60,786 bases of DNA, from assembly GCA_947629585.1 (NCBI GenBank), contig CANREH010000006.1, positions 1 to 60,786 of the forward strand, in the 5' to 3' direction. The position numbers and the translations under genes are program-made. Origin of the DNA: an uncultured Lachnospiraceae bacterium. GTDB taxonomy: Bacteria > Bacillota > Clostridia > Lachnospirales > Lachnospiraceae. This document shows positions 17,208 to 25,921 of this stretch, in pieces; the stretch's first letter is position 1; each line of letters begins with the position of its first letter. The notes beneath the pieces are model-generated. The model had not been told where the DNA came from and did not search any database. It was given only the letters and a program-made list of their open reading frames with translations.

Positions 17208-17262
17208 CAATAATATCAGTTATCCACAAAGTTATCCACGTTATCCACAAAAATAATCCACA
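17179..17262 (+). other. DnaA-box cluster
   Basis: Four head-to-tail boxes: TTATCCACA at 17179-17187, 17220-17228 and 17241-17249, TTATCCACG at 17232-17240, plus a one-mismatch box TAATCCACA at 17254-17262. TTATCCACA is the perfect DnaA consensus. An AT-rich tract (about 17315-17348, almost all A/T) follows, the arrangement of an unwinding element. There is no dnaA gene in the window, so this is not the standard oriC. It may be a DnaA-titration or regulatory cluster that also controls the hpf promoter. The remainder of the 316-nt gap holds that promoter. Confidence 0.75.
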
Positions 17263-17366
17263 ATTTGGAAAAATTCTGTTCTTTTCTGTCTTTTTTCAGC
17301 CTTAAACAAAATTCACAATTATTTTAAAATATTTATAAAATTTTTATAAGCAATTCACAAAAATAC

Positions 17367-17395
17367 TTGAAAACGTTTGGAAGATATGGTACACT
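17367..17395 (+). promoter_or_regulatory. hpf promoter
   Basis: TTGAAA (17367-17372), exactly 17 nt, and TACACT (17390-17395), 57 nt before the hpf start and about 100 nt downstream of the DnaA boxes. Confidence 0.6.
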
Positions 17396-17451
17396 AAAAT
17401 GGAAATACGGCAGTTGTGTATTTACGACATCATAGAAAAGGAGTGGGCACT

Positions 17452-17979
17452 ATGCAGTACATTATTAGCGGAAAAAATATCGACGTTACTGAGGGTTTAA
17501 GGGCAGCAGTTCAGGAAAAGTTGGGGAAGTTGGAAAGATATTTTAATGATTCTACAGAAGTTCACGTAACGATGAGCGTGGAGAAGGAGAGACAGAAGAT
17601 TGAAGTGACAATCCCGGTGAAGGGCAGTGTGATCCGTGCAGAGGAAGTAAGCGATGATATGTACGTATCTATTGATTTGGTAGAGGACGTGATTGAACGG
17701 CAGTTGAGGAAGCACAAGAACAAGCTGATTCAGCAGCAGCAGTCTTCCGTTGCATTTTCCAAACTGTTTTTGGAGGAGCAGGATGGAGCTGATGATGAAA
17801 TTAAAATTATCCGTACCAAGAAGTTTGCCATTAAACCTATGGACCCGGAAGAAGCATGTGTCCAGATGGATCTGCTTGGGCATTCTTTCTATGTATTCAG
17901 GAATGCACGCACTGAAGAGGTGAATGTCGTATATAAGCGCAAGGACGGGTGCTTTGGCTTGATTGAGCCGGAGTGCTGA
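17452..17979 (+). CDS. hpf: Long-form ribosome hibernation promoting factor
   Basis: 175 residues: an N-terminal HPF/RaiA domain (MQYIISGKNIDVTEGLRAAVQ, then VHVTMSVEKERQKIEVTIP), a variable linker (~95-115), and the C-terminal dimerisation domain of long HPF (IRTKKFAIKPMDPEEACVQM, LLGHSFYVFRN). It joins two 70S ribosomes into inactive 100S dimers in stationary phase. AAAGGAG lies 10 nt before the ATG; the in-frame upstream codon at 17416 falls in the 5' leader. It is followed by a strong terminator, so it is probably a single-gene unit. Hpf next to secA and prfB is a common Firmicute order. Confidence 0.93.
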   Translation: MQYIISGKNIDVTEGLRAAVQEKLGKLERYFNDSTEVHVTMSVEKERQKIEVTIPVKGSVIRAEEVSDDMYVSIDLVEDVIERQLRKHKNKLIQQQQSSVAFSKLFLEEQDGADDEIKIIRTKKFAIKPMDPEEACVQMDLLGHSFYVFRNARTEEVNVVYKRKDGCFGLIEPEC

Positions 17980-18030
17980 TACTGCAATGGGGAGACAGTA
18001 ATGTTCCTACCTATGGTTTTTGCGAATGTT

Positions 18031-18061
18031 CGCGGTTCTGATTTATCAGAGCCGCGTTTTT
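18031..18061 (+). terminator. Intrinsic terminator after hpf
   Basis: CGCGGTTCTGA and TCAGAGCCGCG pair (one G-T wobble) around a TTTA-type loop and are followed by TTTTT. Confidence 0.85.
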
Positions 18062-18071
18062 AAATTTCTGA

Positions 18072-18245
18072 ACTGCAATTAGTCTTTTAGCATATTACTT
18101 TTCAACAGCCACGCGGCCAGACATTTCTTTTGAAAAGTCCGGTATGGATTGATAACTTTTTATTTACAAAAATTTCAGGATTTTCAAAAGAAACTGTCTG
18201 TGACAGTGGCGTTCCTTTAATAGAATCCAAAAGACTAATTACAGT
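18072..18245. repeat. MITE-like element, copy 1
   Basis: 174-bp element with terminal inverted repeats: ACTGCAATTAGTCTTTT at 18072-18088 against a right end that is its complement with one change (C to T, giving ACTGTAATTAG). Inside, a second inverted pair (CAGACATTTCTTTTGAAAA ... TTTTCAAAAGAAACTGTCTG) makes the whole element fold into a cruciform/hairpin. It carries no ORF. A second copy, about 85-90% alike, lies at 28283-28455. It occupies most of the hpf-secA gap (17980-18366). Confidence 0.85.
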
Positions 18246-18260
18246 TTCCGAAAAAATTTA

Positions 18261-18289
18261 TTGCGAACTGCCGGAAGGAATGTTACAAT
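18261..18289 (+). promoter_or_regulatory. secA promoter
   Basis: TTGCGA (18261-18266), 17-nt spacer, TACAAT (18284-18289), just downstream of the MITE-like element. Confidence 0.55.
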
Positions 18290-18366
18290 AGGAAGTAATG
18301 TTTTAGGTCAGGCATGGCTTGGAAGGTAAAAAAGTGAATATCGCCGAGGGCGGATTGGAGGATTTT

Positions 18367-20940
18367 ATGAGTTTTATTACGAAGATATTTGGTTCTCACA
18401 GTGATCATGAGCTGAAACGCATTTACCCGATTGTAGATAAGATTGAGGCATTGGAACCGGAAATGGAGGCTCTCTCCGATGAGGATCTGAGAGCAAAGAC
18501 AGATGAGTTTAAGGCGCGTTATGAGAGTGGGGAAACGTTAGACGACTTGTTGATAGAAGCGTTTGCGGTAGTCCGCGAAGCGTCCAAGAGGGTTCTTGGT
18601 ATGCGCCATTACCGGGTGCAGTTAATCGGCGGCGTGATTTTACATCAGGGGCGCATTACCGAAATGCGTACCGGAGAAGGTAAGACCCTGGTTTCGACGC
18701 TTCCTGCCTATTTGAATGCATTGACAGGCAAGGGCGTCCATATCGTTACGGTCAATGATTATCTGGCAAAGCGTGACGCAGACTGGATGGGGCAGGTCCA
18801 TAGCTTTCTCGGTTTAAGCGTCGGTGTGATTTTAAATGAAATGGAAAGTGAAGAACGCCAGAAGCAGTATGCCTGTGATATCACCTATGCTACCAACAAT
18901 GAGCTTGGGTTTGATTATTTAAGGGATAACATGGTAATTTATAAGGAAAAGCTGGTACAGAGAGGCTTAAATTATGCGATTGTCGATGAGGTTGACTCGG
19001 TTCTGATTGATGAGGCGAGGACACCGCTTATTATTTCCGGCCAGAGCGGGAAATCAACCAAACTGTATGAAATGTGTGATATCCTTGCCAAGCAGCTTGA
19101 AAAAGGAACGGCAAAAGAGCTTTCTAAGATGGATCTTTTGATGGGCGAGGATGATCAGGAAACCGGGGATTTTGTTGTCAATGAAAAAGACAAGGTGGTA
19201 AACTTAACCGCCGAGGGCGTGAAGAAGGTAGAGCAGTTCTTTCATATTGAAAACCTTGCCGATCCGGAAAACCTGGAAATCCAGCATAATATCATTCTGG
19301 CGCTCCGTGCGCATAACCTGATGTTCCGTGACAAGGATTATGTGGTGAAGGATGACGAAGTTCTGATTGTCGATGAATTTACCGGGCGTATCATGCCGGG
19401 CCGCCGCTATTCGGACGGACTGCATCAGGCCATTGAAGCAAAGGAGCATGTAAAGGTAAAGAGGGAAAGCAAGACACTGGCAACGATTACGTTCCAGAAC
19501 TTCTTTAATAAATATGCGAAGAAGGCGGGCATGACCGGTACGGCGCTTACCGAGGAAAAGGAATTCCGCGAGATTTACGGCATGGACGTAGTGGAAGTCC
19601 CTACCAACAAGCCGGTAATACGTACCGACTGGCAGGACGCGGTTTTCATGTCCAAGAAAGAGAAGTTTAATGCGGTTGTGCGCGATATCATGGAGTCTCA
19701 TGAGAAAGGGCAGCCGGTGCTGGTCGGCACGGTTACGATTGACACGTCCGAGATGTTAAGCGAAATGCTCCGCAAGAAAGGCATTCCGCATAAGGTCTTA
19801 AATGCCAAGTTCCATGAGCAGGAAGCGGAAATCATTGCCGATGCAGGCGTGAAGGGCGCTGTTACGATTGCTACCAATATGGCAGGGCGTGGTACGGATA
19901 TCCGGCTTGGTGAAGGCGTGGCAGAGCTTGGCGGGCTTAAGATTATCGGTACGGAGCGCCATGAATCCAGGCGTATTGACAACCAGCTCCGCGGACGTGC
20001 CGGACGTCAGGGCGATCCGGGCGAATCCCGTTTTTACCTGTCGTTGGAAGACGATCTTCTCCGCCTGTTTATCTCTGAGAAGATGATGGGAGTCTTTAAG
20101 TCGCTGGGAATTGAAGAAGGCGAGCAGATTGAGCATAAAATGTTAAGCAATGCGATTGAAAATGCACAGAAGAAGATCGAGAGCAATAACTTTGGAATCC
20201 GCAAGAACCTTCTGGAATACGATCAGGTCAATAATGAGCAGAGGGAGCAGGTTTATAAGGACCGCCGCAAAGTGCTGGACGGGGAAAATATGCGCGACAA
20301 TATTATCAGCATGATTGGCGATGTGGTAGAAAATGCGGTCAATACCTGCATCCGGGAGGATCAGCCGGAAGAGGAGTGGGATTTGGACGAGTTGAATAAT
20401 ATTTTAGTCCCAGTCATCCCGATAGAGCCTCTGGATAAAGAAAACGAAGCGCTGAAGGATATGGATAAGAAGGCGCTTGTCCAATATTTAAAAGAAGCTG
20501 CCGTAAAATTATATGAAGAAAAAGAAGCCGATTTTCCGGAGCCGGAGCAGATGCGGGAAATTGAGCGCGTCATTTTGCTGAAGGTGATTGACAGCAAGTG
20601 GATGGATCATATTGACGATATGGATCAGCTCCGCCAGGGCATTGGCCTGATGGCATATGGCCAGAGAGATCCGGTGGTGGAATATAAGTTCCAGGGGTAT
20701 GATATGTTCCAGGAAATGGCGCAGGCTGTCGAGCAGGATACGGTTAAGGCGCTGATGCATGTCCGCGTGGAGCAGAAGATTGAGCGTGAAGAGGTTGCAA
20801 AAGTGACCGGAACCAATAAAGACGGAGAAAAGGCAAAAGCGCCGAAACGCAGGGAATCAAAGAAGATCATGCCAAATGATCCATGCCCGTGCGGAAGCGG
20901 AAAGAAATATAAGTTCTGCTGCGGAAAGAAGGTTGTGTAA
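18367..20940 (+). CDS. secA: Preprotein translocase ATPase SecA
   Basis: 857 residues, full length. Walker [19 protein letters not shown]-type Walker [20 protein letters not shown], the preprotein cross-linking domain, the second RecA fold with [12 protein letters not shown] and the [11 protein letters not shown] motif VI, and the C-terminal zinc/SecB-binding [13 protein letters not shown]. It drives protein export through SecYEG at the inner face of the membrane. The ATG at 18367 is placed 5 nt after GGAGG; an in-frame start at 18319 would add an unlikely 16 residues. No second SecA is seen in the window. Confidence 0.97.
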   Translation: MSFITKIFGSHSDHELKRIYPIVDKIEALEPEMEALSDEDLRAKTDEFKARYESGETLDDLLIEAFAVVREASKRVLGMRHYRVQLIGGVILHQGRITEMRTGEGKTLVSTLPAYLNALTGKGVHIVTVNDYLAKRDADWMGQVHSFLGLSVGVILNEMESEERQKQYACDITYATNNELGFDYLRDNMVIYKEKLVQRGLNYAIVDEVDSVLIDEARTPLIISGQSGKSTKLYEMCDILAKQLEKGTAKELSKMDLLMGEDDQETGDFVVNEKDKVVNLTAEGVKKVEQFFHIENLADPENLEIQHNIILALRAHNLMFRDKDYVVKDDEVLIVDEFTGRIMPGRRYSDGLHQAIEAKEHVKVKRESKTLATITFQNFFNKYAKKAGMTGTALTEEKEFREIYGMDVVEVPTNKPVIRTDWQDAVFMSKKEKFNAVVRDIMESHEKGQPVLVGTVTIDTSEMLSEMLRKKGIPHKVLNAKFHEQEAEIIADAGVKGAVTIATNMAGRGTDIRLGEGVAELGGLKIIGTERHESRRIDNQLRGRAGRQGDPGESRFYLSLEDDLLRLFISEKMMGVFKSLGIEEGEQIEHKMLSNAIENAQKKIESNNFGIRKNLLEYDQVNNEQREQVYKDRRKVLDGENMRDNIISMIGDVVENAVNTCIREDQPEEEWDLDELNNILVPVIPIEPLDKENEALKDMDKKALVQYLKEAAVKLYEEKEADFPEPEQMREIERVILLKVIDSKWMDHIDDMDQLRQGIGLMAYGQRDPVVEYKFQGYDMFQEMAQAVEQDTVKALMHVRVEQKIEREEVAKVTGTNKDGEKAKAPKRRESKKIMPNDPCPCGSGKKYKFCCGKKVV

Positions 20941-20976
20941 AGGATTGTTCTGTATTTATGAAAGGAAGTGAGAAAA

Positions 20977-22093
20977 GTGGTTGAGTTAGATCAGTTCAAG
21001 TATACGCTTGGAACCTATGCTGCGCCGCTGAAAGAAGTGGGGGATTCACTTTGACCTCGCTAACAAGAGGCTGAAAATAGAGGAACTGGAACGGGTGATG
21101 GAAGAGCCCGGGTTCTGGGATGACGCAGAGAAAGCGCAGAAAACAGTAAAGGAATTAAAAGGCTTCAAGGACGCGGTAGAAACTTACCAGAAGCTGGAAA
21201 CAGCTTATGAGGATGTGGAAACCCTGCTGGAAATGGGCTATGAGGAGCATGATCCGGAGCTCATTCCGGAAATAGAGGAAAGCCTGAATGAATTTATCAG
21301 GGAGTTAGAGGATCTGCGCATTACGACGCTGCTTTCCGGCGAGTATGATAAGAATAACGCAATCCTGACCCTTCATGCGGGGGCAGGCGGAACGGAAAGC
21401 TGCGACTGGGCAGGGATGCTCTGCCGTATGTATGAACGCTGGGCGGATAAAAAGGGGTTTTCTGTCCAGACGCTGGATTACCTGGACGGGGAAGAAGCCG
21501 GATTAAAATCCGTGACGTTAGAAATTGCCGGGGAAAATGCTTACGGCTATCTTCGTTCGGAGCATGGGGTACACCGCCTGGTGCGCATATCGCCGTTTAA
21601 CGCGGCGGGCAAACGCCAGACAAGCTTTGTATCCTGCGATGTCATGCCGGATATTGAAGGCGACATTGATATTGACATTGATGACAAGGATATCCGTATC
21701 GATACGTATCGTTCCAGCGGTGCGGGCGGGCAGCATATCAATAAGACGTCTTCCGCTATCCGCATTACGCATTTTCCGACCGGGATTGTCGTGACCTGCC
21801 AGAATGAACGTTCCCAGTTCCAGAATAAGGACAAGGCGATGCAGATGTTAAAGGCGAAGCTGTATATGTTAAAGGAGCAGGAAAACCGGGCAAAGGAATC
21901 CGCAATCCGTGGTGAATCCAAAGAAATCGGATGGGGAAGCCAGATCCGGTCGTATGTAATGCAGCCTTATACGATGGTGAAGGATCACAGAACCAATGAG
22001 GAATCGGGAAATGTAGGCGCCGTCCTTGACGGGAACCTGGACCCGTTTATCAATGCCTATTTAAAATGGCAGAGTCTTGGAAACGAGTCTTGA
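20977..22093 (+). CDS. prfB: Peptide chain release factor 2, programmed +1 frameshift
   Basis: The first 25 codons begin at GTG 20977 (AAAGGAAG upstream) and end at an in-frame TGA at 21052-21054. The site is GGGGGATTCACTTTGAC: an SD-like G run, then CTT-TGA-C, the classical RF2 autoregulatory frameshift. Skipping T21052 continues in the frame from GAC 21053 (DLANKRLKIEELE) to 22093. The product is about 371 residues with the class-I features SPFNAAGKRQ (stop-codon recognition) and GAGGQHINKT (the GGQ peptidyl-tRNA hydrolysis motif). RF2 reads UGA/UAA; when it is scarce, the ribosome stalls on UGA and shifts. It follows secA by 36 nt, likely same operon. Confidence 0.95.
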
Positions 22094-22124
22094 AAAGAAA
22101 TATTACAAAAGGGGGAAGTTAGTT

Positions 22125-22595
22125 ATGACAGAACAGAAAGTGCTGTTTCATGTTGATAAAGAGTTGTACGGGCTTGACATCCGCTATGTGCGGGGAATCG
22201 AGAAGTATGTCAATATCACGCCGGTGCCGAATGCGCCGGACTATATTGAAGGGATTATTAATCTCAGGGGGGAGATTATCCCGATTTTTAATCTCAGGAG
22301 GAAATTTGGTCTGGAGAAAGTCCGCCCGACCGAGGAAACGAAGCTGATTATTTCTAATTCCCAGGGAATCCCGATTGCTTTTGAGGTAGACTGCGTGTCT
22401 GAAATCCTGACGATGGAAGAGGAAAGCGCACATAAAGTTCCGGCGATTGTGCGCAGCGATAAGACGGATTACGCAGGGAAAATTATTAATACCGGAAAAG
22501 GGCTTGCGATTATTTTAGATATCAATGGGATTTTTACAAAAGAGGAAAAGCAGATGGTGGAAAAGACATTGGAAAGGACGAAAGAACAGTCATAA
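22125..22595 (+). CDS. CheW-like chemotaxis coupling protein
   Basis: 156 residues. CheW fold motifs are GLDIRYVRGIEKYVNITPVPNAPDYIEGIINLRGEIIPIFNLRRKFG (including the conserved NLRG and PVFDL-like segment) and FEVDCVSEILTM. It would couple chemoreceptors to CheA at the membrane. No CheA, CheY or flagellar genes are nearby, but a chemoreceptor is at 26.6 kb. GGGGGAAG lies 9-10 nt before the ATG at 22125; the gap to prfB is 31 nt. The 252 nt after it are largely a repeat. Confidence 0.85.
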   Translation: MTEQKVLFHVDKELYGLDIRYVRGIEKYVNITPVPNAPDYIEGIINLRGEIIPIFNLRRKFGLEKVRPTEETKLIISNSQGIPIAFEVDCVSEILTMEEESAHKVPAIVRSDKTDYAGKIINTGKGLAIILDINGIFTKEEKQMVEKTLERTKEQS

Positions 22596-22680
22596 AATAA
22601 AAATCGTAACAAACTTCCATGCCGGGCATGCCCGGCACTACCATGAATAAAAGCCCACCGGGGTTTGCACTCTCGCTCCC

Positions 22681-22812
22681 CTGCCCATATTCGCAAATCG
22701 TGCTGCTCTCATTCGTTCGCATCACTGTTTTGCTCATACGGGTTAGCGTCTCTCATACAGGACCAGGCTGGCAAGCAAGCTTGCCGTCTGTCCTGTATGG
22801 AGACTGGGCTTT
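22681..22812 (+). repeat. Dispersed ~132-bp element, copy 1
   Basis: Nearly identical, in reverse complement, to 54008-54140. Its right half is a hairpin: CATACAGGAC pairs with GTCCTGTATG around an inner GGCAAGC/GCTTGCC stem. Upstream (22612-22680) the shared edge AAACTTCC is separated from the core by about 60 nt that the second copy lacks; that insert holds a perfect 16-nt palindrome GCCGGGCATGCCCGGC (22621-22636). Small open frames on both strands are part of the repeat and not genes. Confidence 0.85.
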
Positions 22813-22847
22813 CATAAGTAAAATATCAGAAAGGAGAAGCTACCGTA

Positions 22848-24053
22848 ATGAACGTAGCAGTATTAGGATACGGTACTGTCGGTTCGGGTGTTGTCGAGGT
22901 ATTGACAGAAAACCAGGACAGTATTGACGTAAAAGCAGGAAAAGAGATCCGCGTAAAGTATATTTTAGATTTGAGGGATTTTCCGGGAGATCCGCATGAA
23001 GATAAAATTGTGCATGATTTTAAGGTAATTTTAGAGGATGATTCTGTAAAGGTAGTGGTAGAGACGATGGGCGGGGTACATCCTGCTTATGAATTTGTGA
23101 AGGATTGTCTGCAGAGAGGAAAGAGTGTCTGCACCTCGAATAAAGAGCTGGTGGCAGTGCATGGCGCCGAGCTTCTTTCTATTGCGAGGGAAAAGAGAGT
23201 GAATTTCCTGTTTGAAGCCAGTGTGGGCGGCGGTATTCCGATTATCCGTCCGCTGAACCAGTCTTTGACAGCGGATAAGATTCTGGAGATTTCCGGTATT
23301 TTAAACGGCACCACCAATTATATTTTAACCAAAATGACCGAGGAAGGGCTTGATTTTGATACGGTGTTAAAGGATGCGCAGGAAAAAGGCTATGCAGAGC
23401 GCAATCCGGAGGCGGATGTGGAAGGCTATGATGCCTGCCGCAAAATTGCGATCCTGACTTCCCTTGCCCACGGGAAACAGGTAGATTATGAAGATATTTA
23501 TACCGAAGGAATTACAAAGATTACGGATATTGATATTAAGTATGCAAAGGCAATGGGGACAAGTATTAAGATTTTTGGCATGAGCAGAGTGACGGAAGAC
23601 GGCGTTATCGCAATGGTCGCTCCGTTTATGATTGATAAAGCACATCCGCTGTTCCCTGTCAATGATGTATTTAACGGCATTTTTGTCAAAGGAAATATGC
23701 TTGGGGACGCTATGTTTTATGGAAGAGGCGCCGGAAAGCTCCCGACGGCAAGTGCAGTCGTTGCAGATGTCGTGGATGCCGCCAAGCATGAAGGCACGAC
23801 AATTATGACAATCTGGAGTCAGGAGAAATTAAAGCTTGCGCCGATTGACGGCGCGAAGTTCCGCCGTTTTGTGCGTGTCCGGGATGGATTTAACATTGCA
23901 GGGAAATTTGGCAATGTAACAGTATTAGAGCCGCAGGCCGAAGGAGAAAAGGCGTTTATCACCCGGCCTGTGAGCGAGGCGGATTATAAAAAGACTGCAG
24001 AGGAGACGGATGGCATTTTAAGCATGATCCGCCTGGATTTTAAGGGACAGTGA
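22848..24053 (+). CDS. hom: Homoserine dehydrogenase
   Basis: 401 residues. N-terminal NAD(P)-binding GYGTVGSGVVEVL, the catalytic-region motif FEASVGGGIPIIRPLNQSL, GILNGTTNYILTKM, and NPEADVEGYDACRKIAI, all hallmark sequences. It reduces aspartate semialdehyde to homoserine for threonine/methionine synthesis. C-terminal ~65 residues (residues ~335-401) form a shortened regulatory part; it is shorter than the 430-residue forms with full ACT domain. GAAAGGAGAAG precedes the ATG. Immediately upstream of lysC, the preceding enzyme set of the same pathway. Confidence 0.94.
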   Translation: MNVAVLGYGTVGSGVVEVLTENQDSIDVKAGKEIRVKYILDLRDFPGDPHEDKIVHDFKVILEDDSVKVVVETMGGVHPAYEFVKDCLQRGKSVCTSNKELVAVHGAELLSIAREKRVNFLFEASVGGGIPIIRPLNQSLTADKILEISGILNGTTNYILTKMTEEGLDFDTVLKDAQEKGYAERNPEADVEGYDACRKIAILTSLAHGKQVDYEDIYTEGITKITDIDIKYAKAMGTSIKIFGMSRVTEDGVIAMVAPFMIDKAHPLFPVNDVFNGIFVKGNMLGDAMFYGRGAGKLPTASAVVADVVDAAKHEGTTIMTIWSQEKLKLAPIDGAKFRRFVRVRDGFNIAGKFGNVTVLEPQAEGEKAFITRPVSEADYKKTAEETDGILSMIRLDFKGQ

Positions 24054-24128
24054 TAAAATACCTTTTGACCTCAGTGTCATAATATAAAAGTAAATCCGGC
24101 TGAAAGCCACGATATATAGGAGGCAGTT

Positions 24129-25340
24129 ATGCTTATAGTAAAGAAATTTGGCGGCACATCCGTAGCCGACAAAGAAAGAATTTTTAATGTTGCCAGGAGA
24201 TGTATTGAAGACTATAAAAAAGGCAACGAAATTGTCGTTGTATTGTCCGCGATGGGAAAGCAGACCGATGTACTGCTGGACATGGCAAAAGACATCAACC
24301 CGAAGGCGTCTAAGCGGGAGCTTGACATGCTGCTGACCACGGGGGAGCAGACTTCTGTCGCGCTGATGGCAATGGCGATGGATTCCCTCGGGGTTCCTGC
24401 CGTATCCCTGAACGCTTTTCAGGTAGCGATGCATACGTCTGATGTCTATGGAAACGCCAGGTTAAAGAGGATTGACAGCGAGCGCATTAAAAATGAGCTT
24501 GCCAACCGTAAAATTGTCGTTGTGACAGGCTTCCAGGGCATCAATAAATTTGATGATTATACGACGCTGGGACGGGGCGGCTCAGATACAACGGCAGTTG
24601 CCCTTGCAGCAGCGCTCCATGCGGATGCCTGTGAGATTTACACGGATGTTGACGGGGTATTTACTGCAGATCCGCGTATTGTAAAATCTGCAAGGAAGTT
24701 AAACGAAATTACTTATGACGAGATGTTGGAGCTTGCAAGCCTCGGCGCAGGCGTGCTTCATAACCGTTCCGTAGAAATGGCAAAAAAATATGGCGTGCAG
24801 CTTGTTGTGCGTTCCAGCTTAAATACCAGTGAGGGTACAGTTGTTAAGGAGGAAGTTAAAATGGAAAAAATGCTTGTAAGCGGTGTTGCCTGCGATAAAA
24901 ATACAGCAAGGATTGCGGTGATTGGGTTAGAGGATCAGCCGGGAGTCGCATTTAAGTTATTTAATCATCTTGCAAACCACAATATCAATGTCGATATTAT
25001 CTTACAATCCGTTGGGCGCGACGGGACAAAGGATATCAGCTTCACTGTCGCAAAAGATTCCCTGGACGAGGCAGTTGCCACGATTGAACGCCACAGAGCT
25101 ACCAGCTTAAAATGCCAGAAAATTGACGTAGAGAAAAATGTTGCGAAGGTTTCCATCGTCGGCGCAGGCATGATGTCTAATGCGGGCGTTGCCGCCAAGA
25201 TGTTTGAGGCATTATATGATGTCGGTGTGAATATTAAGCAGATTTCCACATCCGAAATCCGCGTGACCGTCTTAATTGATGAAAAACATGTAGAACGCGC
25301 CATGAATGCCGTGCATGAGGCATTCAGCCTGGCGGAGTAA
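24129..25340 (+). CDS. lysC: Aspartate kinase
   Basis: 403 residues. N-terminal KFGGTSVADKERI (ATP/aspartate binding), LTTGEQTSVALMAMAM, GRGGSDTTAVALAAALHAD and the YTDVDGVFTADPRIV signature define the amino-acid kinase domain; two ACT domains follow (from about residue 265: IAVIGLEDQPGVAFKLFNHLANHNI; VSIVGAGMMSNAGVAAKMFEAL), the feedback-inhibition part. First step of the aspartate family. AGGAGGCAG lies just before the ATG. The 75-nt gap after hom has a TTGACC and TATAAA but with poor spacing. Confidence 0.94.
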   Translation: MLIVKKFGGTSVADKERIFNVARRCIEDYKKGNEIVVVLSAMGKQTDVLLDMAKDINPKASKRELDMLLTTGEQTSVALMAMAMDSLGVPAVSLNAFQVAMHTSDVYGNARLKRIDSERIKNELANRKIVVVTGFQGINKFDDYTTLGRGGSDTTAVALAAALHADACEIYTDVDGVFTADPRIVKSARKLNEITYDEMLELASLGAGVLHNRSVEMAKKYGVQLVVRSSLNTSEGTVVKEEVKMEKMLVSGVACDKNTARIAVIGLEDQPGVAFKLFNHLANHNINVDIILQSVGRDGTKDISFTVAKDSLDEAVATIERHRATSLKCQKIDVEKNVAKVSIVGAGMMSNAGVAAKMFEALYDVGVNIKQISTSEIRVTVLIDEKHVERAMNAVHEAFSLAE

Positions 25341-25352
25341 ATAAAAAATAGG

Positions 25353-25394
25353 TTGAAAAAGAAAAAAGGATATGATAAAATAGGAATGATTCCT
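25353..25394 (+). promoter_or_regulatory. perR promoter with autoregulatory operator
   Basis: TTGAAA (25353-25358), 17-nt spacer, TAAAAT (25376-25381), directly followed by the perfect 6-1-6 palindrome AGGAATGATTCCT (25382-25394). The same promoter-proximal sequence recurs before the rubrerythrin gene, so it is a likely PerR box with the AATnATT core. Confidence 0.65.
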
Positions 25395-25416
25395 GATATT
25401 AAAAGGAGGTATTACC

Positions 25417-25803
25417 GTGGCAGTAAGAAAATTCAGCCGGCAGCGGCAGAGTATTCTGGAATATTTAATGCAGACGACGGCACATCCAACTGCCGAGACG
25501 GTATATCTTCATGTGCGGGAGCAGTACCCGAATATCAGCCTGGGAACCGTTTACAGGAATTTGAATCTTCTGGCGGAGGAAGGAAAAATCGTCCGGCTGA
25601 CCTATGGCGGTTCTGAGCGTTTTGACGGAAATTTAAAGCCCCATAACCATTTTATCTGCAAAACCTGCGGGAATATCCTGGATTTGGAAATCAGCTCTTT
25701 GGAACACATTAATACTTTGGCTGGCGTCGGCTTTGGGGGACGGGTGGAAGGCCATATTATTTATTTTTATGGGGTTTGTGAGGAATGCTTAAAAAGGTGT
25801 TGA
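25417..25803 (+). CDS. perR: Fur-family peroxide regulator PerR
   Basis: 128 residues from GTG after AAAGGAGG. Winged helix with HPTAETVYLHV and NISLGTVYRNLNLL recognition helix, then the metal-binding half: D70 (RFD), H76, H78 and D89, corresponding to the PerR regulatory Fe/Mn site together with H23, plus structural zinc C81-x-x-C84 and C121-x-x-C124. Asp at the RFD position favours PerR over Fur. It represses oxidative-stress genes until H2O2 oxidises the metal-site His. Its stop codon overlaps the -35 of the next gene. Probably autoregulated. Confidence 0.88.
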   Translation: MAVRKFSRQRQSILEYLMQTTAHPTAETVYLHVREQYPNISLGTVYRNLNLLAEEGKIVRLTYGGSERFDGNLKPHNHFICKTCGNILDLEISSLEHINTLAGVGFGGRVEGHIIYFYGVCEECLKRC

Positions 25804-25850
25804 CAAACAGACAAGAATAAGATAAGATATATAAAATAGGAATCGTTCTT
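25800..25850 (+). promoter_or_regulatory. rubrerythrin promoter and PerR-type operator
   Basis: TTGACA (25800-25805), overlapping the perR stop, a 17-nt spacer and TAAGAT (25823-25828). A sequence AGGAATCGTTCTT (25838-25850), preceded by ATAAAAT and followed by GAT, closely repeats the perR operator (ten or eleven of thirteen bases the same). An oxidative-stress regulon linking both genes is implied. Confidence 0.65.
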
Positions 25851-25921
25851 GATTTATAAATGAGCTTATTGCATACCATGTATGCAGGCAATAAATATTT
25901 TAAGAAAAGGAGATTACGATT

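Noticed and set aside
17179-17348. Chromosomal origin oriC
   Set aside because: No dnaA, dnaN, rpmH or recF gene is near, so oriC cannot be claimed; described as DnaA-box cluster only.
22534-22737. Reverse-strand small frame with repetitive-looking peptide in the repeat at 22.6 kb
   Set aside because: It crosses the dispersed 132-bp element and matches the frame of the second copy at 54.1 kb; no SD. It is repeat sequence, not a gene.
24054-24128. Lysine riboswitch before lysC
   Set aside because: The gap is only 75 nt, too short for the ~180-nt lysine riboswitch, and no conserved core was seen.
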